In this document: positions 24,684 through 34,032 of the stretch, piece after piece
Layout: every line of letters starts with the position of its first letter
Numbering within the stretch: the stretch's first letter is position 1
Assembly (NCBI RefSeq): GCF_023701945.1
Contig: NZ_JABAEF010000015.1
Coordinates: 46,130 to 110,129, forward strand
Length of the DNA stretch: 64,000 nt
Origin: Rhizobium sp. CG5
GTDB lineage: Bacteria; Pseudomonadota; Alphaproteobacteria; Rhizobiales; Rhizobiaceae
Reading direction: 5' to 3'
Position numbers and translations under genes: made by a program
The notes under the pieces: generated by a model
What the model was told of the DNA's origin: nothing
The model's database searches: none
Seen by the model: the letters and a program-made list of their open reading frames with translations, nothing else

Positions 24684-25925
24684 CTAGACATCGCGGGGAA
24701 CCCTCAACGATTTTGGAAAGTAATGCCCATTTCTTGATTTTGGAAGCAGTTTAGCTGCAGAGGGCAGTGCCAGCCTGTGCAAAACAATGCGGCCTCGATC
24801 TGTCAGCTGGTTATGGCCATCGATCCAACTCAAGTCTCTCAGTTTCAGAAGTGCCTCATTAACGTCAAGGAGATTTAAGCCAAGTCGACCGGAGATGGCT
24901 TCGGGAAGCCTTGGCCCTCGCTGCAAGGCAGCTAGCACAATGGTCTCAATTGTGATCGGTTGAGCAGGTTCACTGGTTGATTGCAGCCCGACCGCGGCTT
25001 CCAATCGCGCTTTCTCTGCGACAGATCCAATAGCCAGTGGGAACGGTGATCCCACGTCAACTGTCACCCTCGAGGGGAATAGTGGCTCGCTCCTTTTGAA
25101 TTTCGTCCAAAATATTGCCGGCGCGTTGTTCGGCATGGAATGGGAGAAGGCGATGAGCGAGCCTGTTTGACCATAACCCAAAGCTACCTCAGCCAGTCGC
25201 TTGGGCACGTACTTTTGGCAAAAAGCTTCAATTTCCGCAGCTTTCGACGGTGGAAACACTGATCGAATTGTCGGGCACACTACCGCCACGTGAACCGTAG
25301 GCTGACATGGGTGGTTTCTTACACGTTCGATGCCATCTGTTGTCCCTGAAAAGGCTATCACATCAAAGGAAAGACCAGCTGCTTCGCGACGTGACCACCA
25401 GCTTCGAACGGACCTGACCCGCCAAGCAGCCTCGAGAAAGTCATTTATTCGATCCCCCGAACCGATAAAATCCGTGGCTAGTACGAAGCGTCGAACCTTC
25501 CTCTCCCGAATGATCTGGGCGCCGGGGCTCAGGAGAACGTCGCGCTTATGCAGTTTCTGGAATTGAGTTAAGATGCTGGCGGTCACGCCCTCACTGCCAA
25601 TCTGTTCTCCGATGTATCGCTGGCGCGGCACCAGGGCTGGACCGACCTTGTCCTCCGCCCGTAGCGTTTTCCCGACCTTTGTTTCTTTGAATAGGCGGTG
25701 TGGCTTGCCTTTACGCTTTCCACGTTCCGTCTCGTTGAAAAGCGCCAGTGGAAGTTCGCTCTCGGTAGCTTGTCTTTCCAACAGTTCCATCATGGCTTGC
25801 CGAAACTCGTCGGCGGAAACGAGTTTCAGTAGGGACAGAAGAAGTCGAGCGTTCGCGCGATCTGCTTCGTCGAACCTCGCCAGCCAAGCAATAACTCGGT
25901 TATTGTCTAGGAAGTTTTGTGTCAC
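24684..25925 (-). CDS. Phosphoribosyltransferase-like / winged-helix retron effector
   Basis: 413 aa from a GTG at 25923-25925 with GGAG just before it; a TTG 57 bases further up is less likely. After a helical N-terminus comes a phosphoribosyltransferase-like core with the PRPP-loop-like stretch RRFVLATDFIGSGDRIN (about residues 147-161). The C-terminal 80 residues look like a winged helix (ETIVLAALQRGPRLPEAISG, ALLKLRDLSWIDG). Retron operons with a PRTase plus winged-helix partner are known (type III in the published scheme, from memory). It is therefore the probable effector held in check by the RT-msDNA complex next to it. Confidence 0.75.
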   Translation of the reverse strand: MTQNFLDNNRVIAWLARFDEADRANARLLLSLLKLVSADEFRQAMMELLERQATESELPLALFNETERGKRKGKPHRLFKETKVGKTLRAEDKVGPALVPRQRYIGEQIGSEGVTASILTQFQKLHKRDVLLSPGAQIIRERKVRRFVLATDFIGSGDRINDFLEAAWRVRSVRSWWSRREAAGLSFDVIAFSGTTDGIERVRNHPCQPTVHVAVVCPTIRSVFPPSKAAEIEAFCQKYVPKRLAEVALGYGQTGSLIAFSHSMPNNAPAIFWTKFKRSEPLFPSRVTVDVGSPFPLAIGSVAEKARLEAAVGLQSTSEPAQPITIETIVLAALQRGPRLPEAISGRLGLNLLDVNEALLKLRDLSWIDGHNQLTDRGRIVLHRLALPSAAKLLPKSRNGHYFPKSLRVPRDV

Positions 25926-26027
25926 TATTTCTCCACTACGCGGTCCATCGGTTTCGAGAGAAAAGAAAAGCTCGAACCACAAAAAAGGTGGCTAAAATAA
26001 CTTGGCTGTTATCGCGATGCTGTGCTC

Positions 26028-27758
26028 TCAAAGTTCAGTAAGGTCTGTCCCGCAACCAGCTTGACTGAGATGAGCCCGAAGTCGTGCGATGCGGCTTTTC
26101 GGAACGGCCAGAGCCAAAAACCTCTGTGCACGTGACGCAGCAACGTACAACTTTCGGGCATCCTCTTCCCAGCGGTCAGCGGGCTTACCTTCAAGATGAT
26201 CTAGTATCCCGCCGGCCGACCTGACAGTGAGAACTACACATACTGCCGGAAATTCCATGCCCTTTACTGAATGAATGGTTTGAGCAGGCGGGGCTTGCAA
26301 AGGCGGCCTCGATAGAACGACCGCCAGATCCTTGTTCTTACGTAGGCGTTGCGAAATTGACCGCTCGCTCCTTAGCCCAGGCGCAAGCAGCGTTCTTGCT
26401 CTATCCAACCAGCTGTCTGGCGTATCGTTTTCGAGAAAAGCGAGATCGTTAGCGAGGGAGATGATTTGCGGTCGCCAGCGGCCGTCGTCCAGGCGTTCTT
26501 CTGAGATGTGGGTGTGATAAGCGCCGATTGACGAAATATGTTCCTGAACGAAAAGCACCGTTCGATGCAAATTTGTGAGACCCTCGCGCCGATTCCCAAC
26601 AGAAAAAGCGAAGTGATACTTTATGATCGCTTCTGCAAGCATGAGGGTCGCGTCTCGACTATCGATCGGGGATGGTTGGCCGATGGCGTTCCCGGCGCTA
26701 GCGCGCGTAGCGGCAATGACGGGTGATCGCGAGTGCGGGATTCCAAGTCGCTCTACAAGGGTGTTGAATGTGGAGCCGATCGTGCTGGGTACCTTGAGTC
26801 CTGAGTAAGAGATGAGATGAACTAAAGCCCGTTCGTCTTTAAAAGGGCCGAGTGCTTCGTCCGGTGGGAGGGCTGCCTTTGACGGGCGCAGTGATACAAC
26901 GGCTGTACAGATACTTGGTGAGGAGCGAAAGTTCCCCGACATTGAAAGCTGCTGGTCGCTGGGGAATTTTGCACCAAATTTCAAAAGTTCATCGGTGACC
27001 CCACCTCTAAACCGGTAGATTGATTGGTTCGGATCGCAGATGACTTTCACTGCAATTCCAGACTCTTTCAGCCATTCGATGATGCTCAAGTCAGTAGCGT
27101 TGCAGTCTTGCGATTCGTCGACGATCACTTCTCCAAAGCGGGCTGCTAGCACGGCGCCCAGGGTCTTTCGAAATTCACTGTTCCCAAGCTGCGTCGCAAC
27201 GATCGTCCGGACATCGTCGAAATCGATCAAGCCCTTCGCGAGTGCATTTTGCTGCATTCTCAGCGCCCGGGTTTCCCATGCTGTTATGTTTCGGGTATCG
27301 ACGTCAAATCCCTCATCTCTGGCAAGATCTTCGTCTACGGCGCCCGTTAATCGGTCGAAAATTTCAAAAGGAAGCGACTGAGCCTTTTCAAAAGGAACGA
27401 CTTCCCATTGACCCTTGTCTGGGACGAGCGTTGGCTTCGCATCGGTCCCGGTGATGCCGAATGGAACGATGAAAAATTGCCAGAGGAACCGGTCAAATGT
27501 CCCAATGAAGCTTGGAAAAATCGGGTGCGGCAGGACGTTGAGTGACTTCAATCGAGCTTCGAGTTCTTCTACCGCCGCGTTCGTAAACGACAGGAATGCG
27601 ATTGCGCGAGGAGAGTTTCCGTCTCGCAAGACATGGCGGGCTCGTTCGACAAGTGTGCGCGTTTTGCCAGCCCCGGGACAGGCAACGACGAATGCAGAGC
27701 CCGGGGATTTAATTACGGCCAGCTGTTCCGGGGTGGGAGAGTATGGGTTCTCGTTCAC
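26028..27758 (-). CDS. gajB: GajB-like UvrD/Rep-family helicase of a Gabija system
   Basis: 576 aa from a GTG that overlaps the gajA stop (GTGA). Superfamily 1 motifs: Q motif PTPEQLAVIKSP, Walker A ACPGAGKT (26-33), motif Ia FLSFTNAAVEELEARL, Walker B VIVDESQD, motif III DPNQSIYRFRGG, motif IV GNFRSSPSI, motif V TIHSVKGMEFPAVCVV and motif VI LYVAASRAQRFL. The short length, with few extra domains, and the place behind an OLD/TOPRIM gene identify Gabija. GajB is thought to use free NTP and DNA ends and to act with the GajA nuclease against phage. Confidence 0.88.
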   Translation of the reverse strand: MNENPYSPTPEQLAVIKSPGSAFVVACPGAGKTRTLVERARHVLRDGNSPRAIAFLSFTNAAVEELEARLKSLNVLPHPIFPSFIGTFDRFLWQFFIVPFGITGTDAKPTLVPDKGQWEVVPFEKAQSLPFEIFDRLTGAVDEDLARDEGFDVDTRNITAWETRALRMQQNALAKGLIDFDDVRTIVATQLGNSEFRKTLGAVLAARFGEVIVDESQDCNATDLSIIEWLKESGIAVKVICDPNQSIYRFRGGVTDELLKFGAKFPSDQQLSMSGNFRSSPSICTAVVSLRPSKAALPPDEALGPFKDERALVHLISYSGLKVPSTIGSTFNTLVERLGIPHSRSPVIAATRASAGNAIGQPSPIDSRDATLMLAEAIIKYHFAFSVGNRREGLTNLHRTVLFVQEHISSIGAYHTHISEERLDDGRWRPQIISLANDLAFLENDTPDSWLDRARTLLAPGLRSERSISQRLRKNKDLAVVLSRPPLQAPPAQTIHSVKGMEFPAVCVVLTVRSAGGILDHLEGKPADRWEEDARKLYVAASRAQRFLALAVPKSRIARLRAHLSQAGCGTDLTEL

Positions 27759-29683
27759 GCGACGACCGCTTCGATAGCTTTCTTGATATAGGCAGGGACT
27801 TTGAACGGTTTCCCATCTTCAATTTCTTTCGCCAGTAGTTGAGCGAAATCCCCTTTTCGGGTGGATTTGAAGATTTTGTGAATCGCTTTAGCACGTTCAT
27901 CGCCCGATAGCGCGGTGGCTCTGTCCCACTTCTTCGCCGACTTTGGATGCAGCTCAAGATAGACCGCTCGCAGAATATCAGTATTGCCTGCCTCGATCAG
28001 TTCCGTCTCAAGCGAGTAAGTGCTATTTATGGCATCGAAAAAAGGCTTCGCACCCAACCTGTCGGCTATCTCTGTAAGGGCTTTTTGTCTGCGCTCTCCT
28101 GGGATCAACTCAGGGTCGGGCGAGGCCCCTTCAGACGCGGTGTCCTCGTCTCCGTCATCCTCTTCATCCTCTTCATCCTCTGGAGTCAGCCCTTTATCGC
28201 CATCGGTGAGAACGACCAAGCGTTCAGCAATCCTGGCATCGTTCAACGTCGTAAGGAGGAGCTTCACGTAGGGTTCAAAATCAACCCCGTCGATCGCAAC
28301 GAAAACGGCCGACATAAAAAGCCGCAGCTTTTCCTCATGGCCATTGAGGGTGTGCATGCGTGCCATTACGGGAAGCAAGATGGCCTCTGCGATCCCTTCT
28401 ACAAGCAGCACTCTCCCCCCGAAAAGCAGTGCCGCTTTGGTTACGTCGAGATAGCGATCGACTTTCCGGCGGTCGACGCTATTCAAGGGAAGCTCACACA
28501 TCGGTATGACACGCGATGATCTTCTAACTGCTGCGGCAGTAATCGTCGCCTCAACCACGGTTTCGGAGGCATCGCTCGATTCGTCCGACGGCGCCGACCC
28601 TCCGCTACCCTCGATAATCGCCGCGTCTAGCTGTGGCTTATGATCAGATGTCGTGACGGTGGGTGAAGATTTGAACAATACGAGCCGCTCGCTCGATACC
28701 CAAGCGGAAAGGTTGGGGGAGTGAGTTGCCACAACGATTTGTATCTCGCCCGCAAAGGATCCGTCCGTTGGCGGAGACTTGCGAGATAGCGCCGCTTGGT
28801 CGCGCAGGAAAGAGAGGGCCGCGGCCTGAAGCTGCGGATGCAGATGAGCCTCTGGCTCCTCAACAAGGAAAAGCGTCAAATCGGCGGTGCGGACCTTTTC
28901 GAGCTCGACGGCGATCGTGGCCATGAACAATAGGTTCGCGTAGCCGTGACCCGAGTATCGAAGATCCTCAGGATCTACACCGTGGTCAGCCAAACGAAAC
29001 CGCAGGTCTCTTGCGATGTCGATCAGGGACTCGTCCGAAGCAAAGCCGATGGATGCAGACTGCCGGCGAACACCCGAAGTAAGAGCCTGAAGTCCTTTTT
29101 CGACAGCGCTATCGACCTTGCTCAAAACATCGTGCCGCGGCGTACGCGCCAGTTCTTTCGCTAGGGCCTCGGGTGAAGAGCCCTCCAGGAAATGCTTCAG
29201 GAGGGCCATGATCCTGGTTGGGTTTCCAGACGCAAGCGAACGTTTTGCGTCTCGCAACGGCGGGAGATACACATGTCTTATAGTATCGTGGCATCCCGGC
29301 TCCGGGCTGTTTCCGGGTTTCCCACCCCAAAGTGATGGTTTCGGGTACGTCTGATCCTTGTCGAACGTCAGTCCAAATGCCGCTTTGTTCAAAGAGGCAT
29401 CAGTTGCTACGGAAATCATTCGGCCCTGCTGCGCTGTCGTCAGTCCCTCGAACTCGCCGACGATTTCAAAAAGCGAACCCGTGGCTTGGAAACGAACATC
29501 CGTAATCTCGCAATAAATCTCTCTTCGGCCTCCGAGTGGAGCAGTCAAAAGCCGCATCGCATCGATGGCATTGCTTTTTCCACCATTGTTCTCTCCGACA
29601 AATACGGTGAGATCGGGCTGAAGTTGTATCGCAGACTGTTCGAAGGAACGAAAATTTTGAAGCTTTAACGTCTTAAGAAACAT
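27755..29683 (-). CDS. gajA: GajA-like OLD-family ATPase/TOPRIM nuclease of a Gabija system
   Basis: 642 aa from the ATG at 29681-29683 (GGAG seven bases before); a TTG 21 bases up is possible. The ABC-type ATPase half has Walker A GENNGGKS (30-37), signature RYSGHGYANLLFM, Walker B LFLVEEPEAHLHPQLQ and the switch VVATHSPNLSAW. The TOPRIM half shows LLVEGIAEAILLPVMA and VLTDGDKGL, with catalytic Glu and Asp in place. A very acidic insert (PEDEEDEEDDGDEDTASEG) follows the TOPRIM aspartates. GajA cuts DNA when phage replication depletes nucleotides. The pair with GajB is complete. Confidence 0.9.
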   Translation of the reverse strand: MFLKTLKLQNFRSFEQSAIQLQPDLTVFVGENNGGKSNAIDAMRLLTAPLGGRREIYCEITDVRFQATGSLFEIVGEFEGLTTAQQGRMISVATDASLNKAAFGLTFDKDQTYPKPSLWGGKPGNSPEPGCHDTIRHVYLPPLRDAKRSLASGNPTRIMALLKHFLEGSSPEALAKELARTPRHDVLSKVDSAVEKGLQALTSGVRRQSASIGFASDESLIDIARDLRFRLADHGVDPEDLRYSGHGYANLLFMATIAVELEKVRTADLTLFLVEEPEAHLHPQLQAAALSFLRDQAALSRKSPPTDGSFAGEIQIVVATHSPNLSAWVSSERLVLFKSSPTVTTSDHKPQLDAAIIEGSGGSAPSDESSDASETVVEATITAAAVRRSSRVIPMCELPLNSVDRRKVDRYLDVTKAALLFGGRVLLVEGIAEAILLPVMARMHTLNGHEEKLRLFMSAVFVAIDGVDFEPYVKLLLTTLNDARIAERLVVLTDGDKGLTPEDEEDEEDDGDEDTASEGASPDPELIPGERRQKALTEIADRLGAKPFFDAINSTYSLETELIEAGNTDILRAVYLELHPKSAKKWDRATALSGDERAKAIHKIFKSTRKGDFAQLLAKEIEDGKPFKVPAYIKKAIEAVVA

Positions 29684-29787
29684 AGCTTTACTCCATCTTA
29701 CCAATCATACGAGGGGTTTGGAGATTTTTCGACAATGAGACAGCGCAATCCACCGTTGAATTTAACGAAGCGGGAGCCCTGTAAAGA

Positions 29788-32052
29788 TCACCAACCACGC
29801 AAAACCCATGACGGCTCGTTGAATTGTGCAAGTGGTGATTTCAGTCGCTGCTGTTTTACAACACCTATGAAGTCGTAAGGCTCGGAAGTCCGCGGCATAT
29901 ACCAATACAAGATCAGGACTTCATCCTGACCGCCCTGTTCGAGCGCACTGTCAGCACATGTTATGAGGTTTTGCTCGAACTGAGTTGGTGGAACCGGTGC
30001 TCCTACTGCAACGGCGATCGTCTGCATCTTCTTTTGAGCACCGAATGTGACGCCGGAGTGAAAAAAGAGATCCGGCCGGCCACGCGTTTTCTTCATTCCC
30101 TCCTTCACAAGCTTCTCGATCTGCTTTTGCTGGGAAATGTCGACGTTGAGCAGCCGGTGACCGAACCGCGTCCAGCCCTCAGGCCGAGTGGTTTCAAGTC
30201 CTTCGAGAATGTTGGACCAGAATTCCGTAGTCGCAGCCGGGCGCGCAGATAGCCGGACCCCACGGGTTTCGTCGTGGATGTACCTCAGCGATCGAGACAG
30301 TCCGTACCATGCAAGTTGGCCTCCATCATATTCGTCCTCACCAATATTGAACCGGGTTGTTGAATAGAGAGCCAGCAGGTCCAACTCATCGGCCGTGTAG
30401 ATCGTGTTTCTTTCGATCTCTGCTCGCCGGGTCAGGTAGTGACAGCGTTCAACCTCCCTTGGAACGAGCTCAAAGACAGTCTCCAGATCGAATACTGACA
30501 TCGTCGGCGCGATATCCGCGTCCTCAGGAATTAGGCCGGCTTGCTTAAGTTGGGGCCAATGTGATGATAAGGGGCCTACCGCGTCGTGCACAATGTTCAG
30601 CCGCGCAATGTCGCGGATTCCCTTTGGATGGATTTCAAAAGGGCCTTGGCGCGAATTGAATGACAAAGGCGCGTTTGCATCGAGAATCCGTTGCTTCAAT
30701 CTTAAGGACTGTGAAGAGGGCGCTACGATTAGTTCGTTCAGCGCGTCCTTCAAGCTGCGGAACGCTCCTCGGCGAGCCGGGGCACAAAGCTTTGCCGATT
30801 TTGCTTCGAAAATCAGGACAGTCTTGTCAATGATTGCAACAAGGTCTGACTCCCAAGTGGTGACACCACCATCGTCGCTCCATTTGACTTGTTCGCGGAC
30901 CTCGGCATGCGGCAAGAATGTTCGAACAGTGTCGCTAAGCCGCGTTTCTAGCCAGTCGGCTCGGGCTTTCTCCGCCGCTTTCTTGAGTTTGGGATATTTC
31001 CCGCATAGGCTTTCGACAATCTCAGCTAGATGCACGCCTAGGATCTGTGGTCCGACGCAGAAGAATTCGCCACCGTCCATCTTGATCAATGGCTTGCGCT
31101 GAATGGGATTATCGAGGTGGAGGTGTTGAAGATCTGCCTCCGTGACGTCACCGAAATTGAGTGACAGTTGCTCAAGCACCGAGATGATCGCCTGCGCCTG
31201 GTCAGGCGGGGCAGTCGAAACTAAATCTACATATAAGAACCGAAAAAGTTTCGCCCAGCGTTGCTCATTGATATTCCAAAGCAACGCGAAGAGCTGCTTC
31301 CGATCATGTCGGACCGACGCTGCGCGGGTGGTAATCTCTGCTTTTTCCTCTGGATTGAGCTCACGGGTAAAGGCATCAAGCAACCCCTTTCCAGCGTTTC
31401 TCGGCATCATCCAAGAGCGCATGTCTTCCATGTGCACTTTGATACGGCTTTGGCACAAATCAATAATTGCCGAAAGCGCTGCGACAACCTCCGTCGCTTC
31501 ACAGCCATAATAGTGTCGGAACGATTGGTTGACCGAAGTCGCAAGCTCTTTTGCGTATTGCCGAGTTTGGTAATCTTGGCGCGCGCCCCTTACGGCCAGC
31601 GTCCACCGTTGGATAAGGTTCAACATCTCCTGTTTGCGGTTCTCTACGGGGTCGGGTGAGGCCTTGCTCTTCACCTGATCTTGATACGCCTGGGCATTCT
31701 GGCGGATTAAACCGGTAACACGCTCGGTAACCTCCGGATAATCGGCGCCTGGATCGGGCAGGGTGCGCTTTCGTGAAAGCGCTAACGCCTGAATCAGCTC
31801 GACTTGGAACAGCTGCAGGTTGGATTTGTTCTCCGGCTTGGATTGATTCAGTCCATTGATCGTGACCATCATGACGGCGCGGGCTAGAAACTCTAATGGA
31901 TCTGCTGACGTTGTCTCTAGAACGAGTTCAGAAAGGGTCCGTCGAAAATCATCAGCAGCAATGCTCCCCGCTCGATGTGAAGCGGCTACTTCGTCGTCAC
32001 TAAGATGGCCTTCACTCATGTTCGGAACAATGCTTCCATTAGTGTCTTTCAC
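29788..32052 (-). CDS. Large hypothetical protein with PD-(D/E)XK-like nuclease core
   Basis: 754 aa from a GTG at 32050-32052, or 743 from the ATG at 32017-32019; neither has a clear ribosome site. The N-terminal half is helical and not recognised. Near the middle, TWESDLVAIIDKTVLIFEAK has the spacing of a PD-(D/E)XK nuclease: Glu, then D...(9-10 residues)...E-x-K. The C-terminal third is mixed, with EVLILYWYMPRTSEPYDFIG at the end. It stands between DUF3800 and gajA in the same direction with gaps of 60 and 104 bp, so it is probably a defence nuclease. No named system recognised. Confidence 0.6.
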   Translation of the reverse strand: MKDTNGSIVPNMSEGHLSDDEVAASHRAGSIAADDFRRTLSELVLETTSADPLEFLARAVMMVTINGLNQSKPENKSNLQLFQVELIQALALSRKRTLPDPGADYPEVTERVTGLIRQNAQAYQDQVKSKASPDPVENRKQEMLNLIQRWTLAVRGARQDYQTRQYAKELATSVNQSFRHYYGCEATEVVAALSAIIDLCQSRIKVHMEDMRSWMMPRNAGKGLLDAFTRELNPEEKAEITTRAASVRHDRKQLFALLWNINEQRWAKLFRFLYVDLVSTAPPDQAQAIISVLEQLSLNFGDVTEADLQHLHLDNPIQRKPLIKMDGGEFFCVGPQILGVHLAEIVESLCGKYPKLKKAAEKARADWLETRLSDTVRTFLPHAEVREQVKWSDDGGVTTWESDLVAIIDKTVLIFEAKSAKLCAPARRGAFRSLKDALNELIVAPSSQSLRLKQRILDANAPLSFNSRQGPFEIHPKGIRDIARLNIVHDAVGPLSSHWPQLKQAGLIPEDADIAPTMSVFDLETVFELVPREVERCHYLTRRAEIERNTIYTADELDLLALYSTTRFNIGEDEYDGGQLAWYGLSRSLRYIHDETRGVRLSARPAATTEFWSNILEGLETTRPEGWTRFGHRLLNVDISQQKQIEKLVKEGMKKTRGRPDLFFHSGVTFGAQKKMQTIAVAVGAPVPPTQFEQNLITCADSALEQGGQDEVLILYWYMPRTSEPYDFIGVVKQQRLKSPLAQFNEPSWVLRGW

Positions 32053-32057
32053 GACCG

Positions 32058-32075
32058 GTAGGCGCGAGCGCCTAC
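32058..32075. repeat. Perfect inverted repeat before the 754-aa gene
   Basis: gtaggcgc-ga-gcgcctac, an 8-bp stem with a two-base turn, located in the 60-bp gap between the DUF3800 gene and the PD-(D/E)XK gene, directly before the latter's GTG. It may control start choice or be an operator. Confidence 0.5.
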
Positions 32076-32112
32076 GGCTTCGAGCTCCGAGAGCATATCT
32101 CTCCCACCTGCA

Positions 32113-33180
32113 TCAGACATCAGACGGATTGGGGTCTACTATGTTTGCAGCAAGATAGTCGATCATTTCGGACGACTGTGTGCCTTTGCGGAAACGCTTC
32201 TGCCCCTCGAAGTCAAGGGACGGTAGCATACTCGTCATTTGGCCGACTCTGTAGAGCTCCTCGATATCACCGGGGTTTAGTCCGCCAGCATTCAATCCAG
32301 ACTTGTTGCTTGCCATCTCCAGTGCTGCGCCGATCATCACGTCGGCAATCTGCACAGCAGGGCTTGCTTTCGAGTCCACCTGAGTGACTTCCCGGAGCTT
32401 TAGAGGGAATTTCATTGTGGAGATTTCCGTTGGTCGGAACTCGATATCACGGTCATGGTCGATGAAACGCCGGATCAGAGGATGATATGTCAGCAGGTTC
32501 TTGGATTGATCGTGCTCAATACGATAGGGCCCGGTCGTCATCATTTCGAGCCGCGTGATCATGGAATGAAGAACAACCATCGCTGCGTCTGTGTTGACAT
32601 CTGGATTAGCGATCGCATCCCAACATTCTGGAGATGCATATTTGGCGAGCGGACCTAGAAGTTCGGGGTATTCCTGCCAGCGCAAATTCCGGACAGCAGA
32701 GATCAACCTGATCCTAGCTGCGGGACTTTTCGCCTTCACGGCCAGCTGGAATGCTAGCAACAATTCATCGAATTCGGCTTCACCGAGTAGCGTAGGCCCT
32801 GTGAGGTAAAGAAGTGATGCTGCAGCATAGTTTCCGCCATCGGCGTAAAGGTCAAATCCTCGCTCATAGTAATACGGCTCAACGCCGTAATCGACGAAGA
32901 ACAAGGTCAGAAGGTAGCGCTTGTCCACGATCGATGTTGTGCAGTCGAAGTGTGCATGGATGTCACGCAGGAGGCCGAGCAAACGCGGATGATTTGCGGG
33001 CCTTCGAGAAAGAGCTCGATACTTAAGCTCTGAGGCTTGCAGCGTTGGAAAATGCTCCCTTATGAGTCTTTCAGCTTCATCATTATCAATGGCAACTGCA
33101 GACGCGCCTTGAAAGCGCTGATCGGCGTTGAGCAAATCAAACCCCGTATAGCCGCCCTCATCGATGCGAAAACACTTCAT
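32113..33180 (-). CDS. DUF3800-domain protein
   Basis: 355 aa. The N-terminus MKCFRIDEGGYTGFDLLN and the later QIADVMIGAALEMASN are the two ends of the DUF3800 pattern, an RNase H-like fold with acidic residues (here Asp and Glu of IDEGG and the Asp of QIADV). Most DUF3800 proteins are uncharacterised, but they recur in defence loci and in some retron types. Here it heads the group DUF3800, PD-(D/E)XK, gajA, gajB. The ATG has AGGG seven bases before it. A nuclease role is an inference from the fold. Confidence 0.72.
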   Translation of the reverse strand: MKCFRIDEGGYTGFDLLNADQRFQGASAVAIDNDEAERLIREHFPTLQASELKYRALSRRPANHPRLLGLLRDIHAHFDCTTSIVDKRYLLTLFFVDYGVEPYYYERGFDLYADGGNYAAASLLYLTGPTLLGEAEFDELLLAFQLAVKAKSPAARIRLISAVRNLRWQEYPELLGPLAKYASPECWDAIANPDVNTDAAMVVLHSMITRLEMMTTGPYRIEHDQSKNLLTYHPLIRRFIDHDRDIEFRPTEISTMKFPLKLREVTQVDSKASPAVQIADVMIGAALEMASNKSGLNAGGLNPGDIEELYRVGQMTSMLPSLDFEGQKRFRKGTQSSEMIDYLAANIVDPNPSDV

Positions 33181-33357
33181 CCCTAAGCCCTATACGATGA
33201 TCCGGCTACCTTTTCGCCCGATATCCGGTTTGAACAGGATGTCGAAGGACAGAGGATGGCTTCCTCTCTATCTCCTAAGTTCCTCGTTTGCCGAGACAAT
33301 CGGTAGCCACGCGACAGTTGAGGAGTGGGGTTGTGGGCTCTGATCTCATTAATAGGC

Positions 33358-33966
33358 TCACCACGAACCAGCGAGAGGGTTGCCAACCAAGGGTACTGGT
33401 TTGAGGTTCCCTTTCTGGTCTCCCACCGAAATCGAGGGAAGCATTTGCTTGGGAGATCGACGAAACCACTTCACCGCGATGCTGGCGAGGTCCCCGATCA
33501 TCGGCAGCTCCTGCCAATCCGCAAACCGGCCGGCCGTCGCTTCAGGCTCCGATTGGTAAAAGAAGGAGCCCGAATGGTCGAGATCATTGATCGACGACGC
33601 CATGGCCGAAATGGGTCGTTGGAACATTTTTGACGGCACGCCAAGCGGACTGGCCGTCTCTGAAAAAGCAGGGGCCATGAAATCGATCGCCCAGCCGTCG
33701 GCCTCGATCCAGCAATGGAAGCTTTCACCGGCGCCGGTGACATAACCGTCCTCGCGGTGATCAGCAAAAAGGAGCATCGATCCACCAAGATTGTAGGCGG
33801 CGAGACCGCCTTTGGGCACCGCTTTGATCTTGTAGTGGTGCTCGAGGATAAAGGCGCCGAAGGTGCTGAAGTACATACAGGCATATGCGGGATTGCCGCC
33901 TTCGTTGACAACGAGGCTGTTAATGACCCGGTAGATCCTGTGATAGTCCGTTTGTTTGATAAGCAT
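33358..33966 (-). CDS. DUF2026-like protein, possible papain/transglutaminase fold
   Basis: 202 aa. It reads like the DUF2026 family (LIKQTDYHRIYRVINSLVVN, AVPKGGLAAYNLGGSMLLFA). A Cys in NPAYACMYFSTFGAFILEHH, a His/Cys in GESFHCWIEADGWAIDFMAP and the Asp of that block are spaced like the Cys-His-Asp triad of transglutaminase/papain-type enzymes, so a peptidase-like activity is possible. It lies 66 bp after the Septu-like HNH gene and 177 bp before DUF3800, same strand. No ribosome site stands out. Its part in defence, if any, is unknown. Confidence 0.6.
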   Translation of the reverse strand: MLIKQTDYHRIYRVINSLVVNEGGNPAYACMYFSTFGAFILEHHYKIKAVPKGGLAAYNLGGSMLLFADHREDGYVTGAGESFHCWIEADGWAIDFMAPAFSETASPLGVPSKMFQRPISAMASSINDLDHSGSFFYQSEPEATAGRFADWQELPMIGDLASIAVKWFRRSPKQMLPSISVGDQKGNLKPVPLVGNPLAGSW

Positions 33967-34032
33967 GGTAAGGGTGCTTTCAGCGCTCGTTTGGGCTAGG
34001 CGTTAGGTCTTCAGGGGCGGGTTTCCAGCTGT

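Noticed and set aside
24450..24691. Short minus-strand open frames across the spacer between the PRTase-type gene and the RT
   Set aside because: They lack ribosome sites and family features, and the same DNA folds well as a retron RNA.
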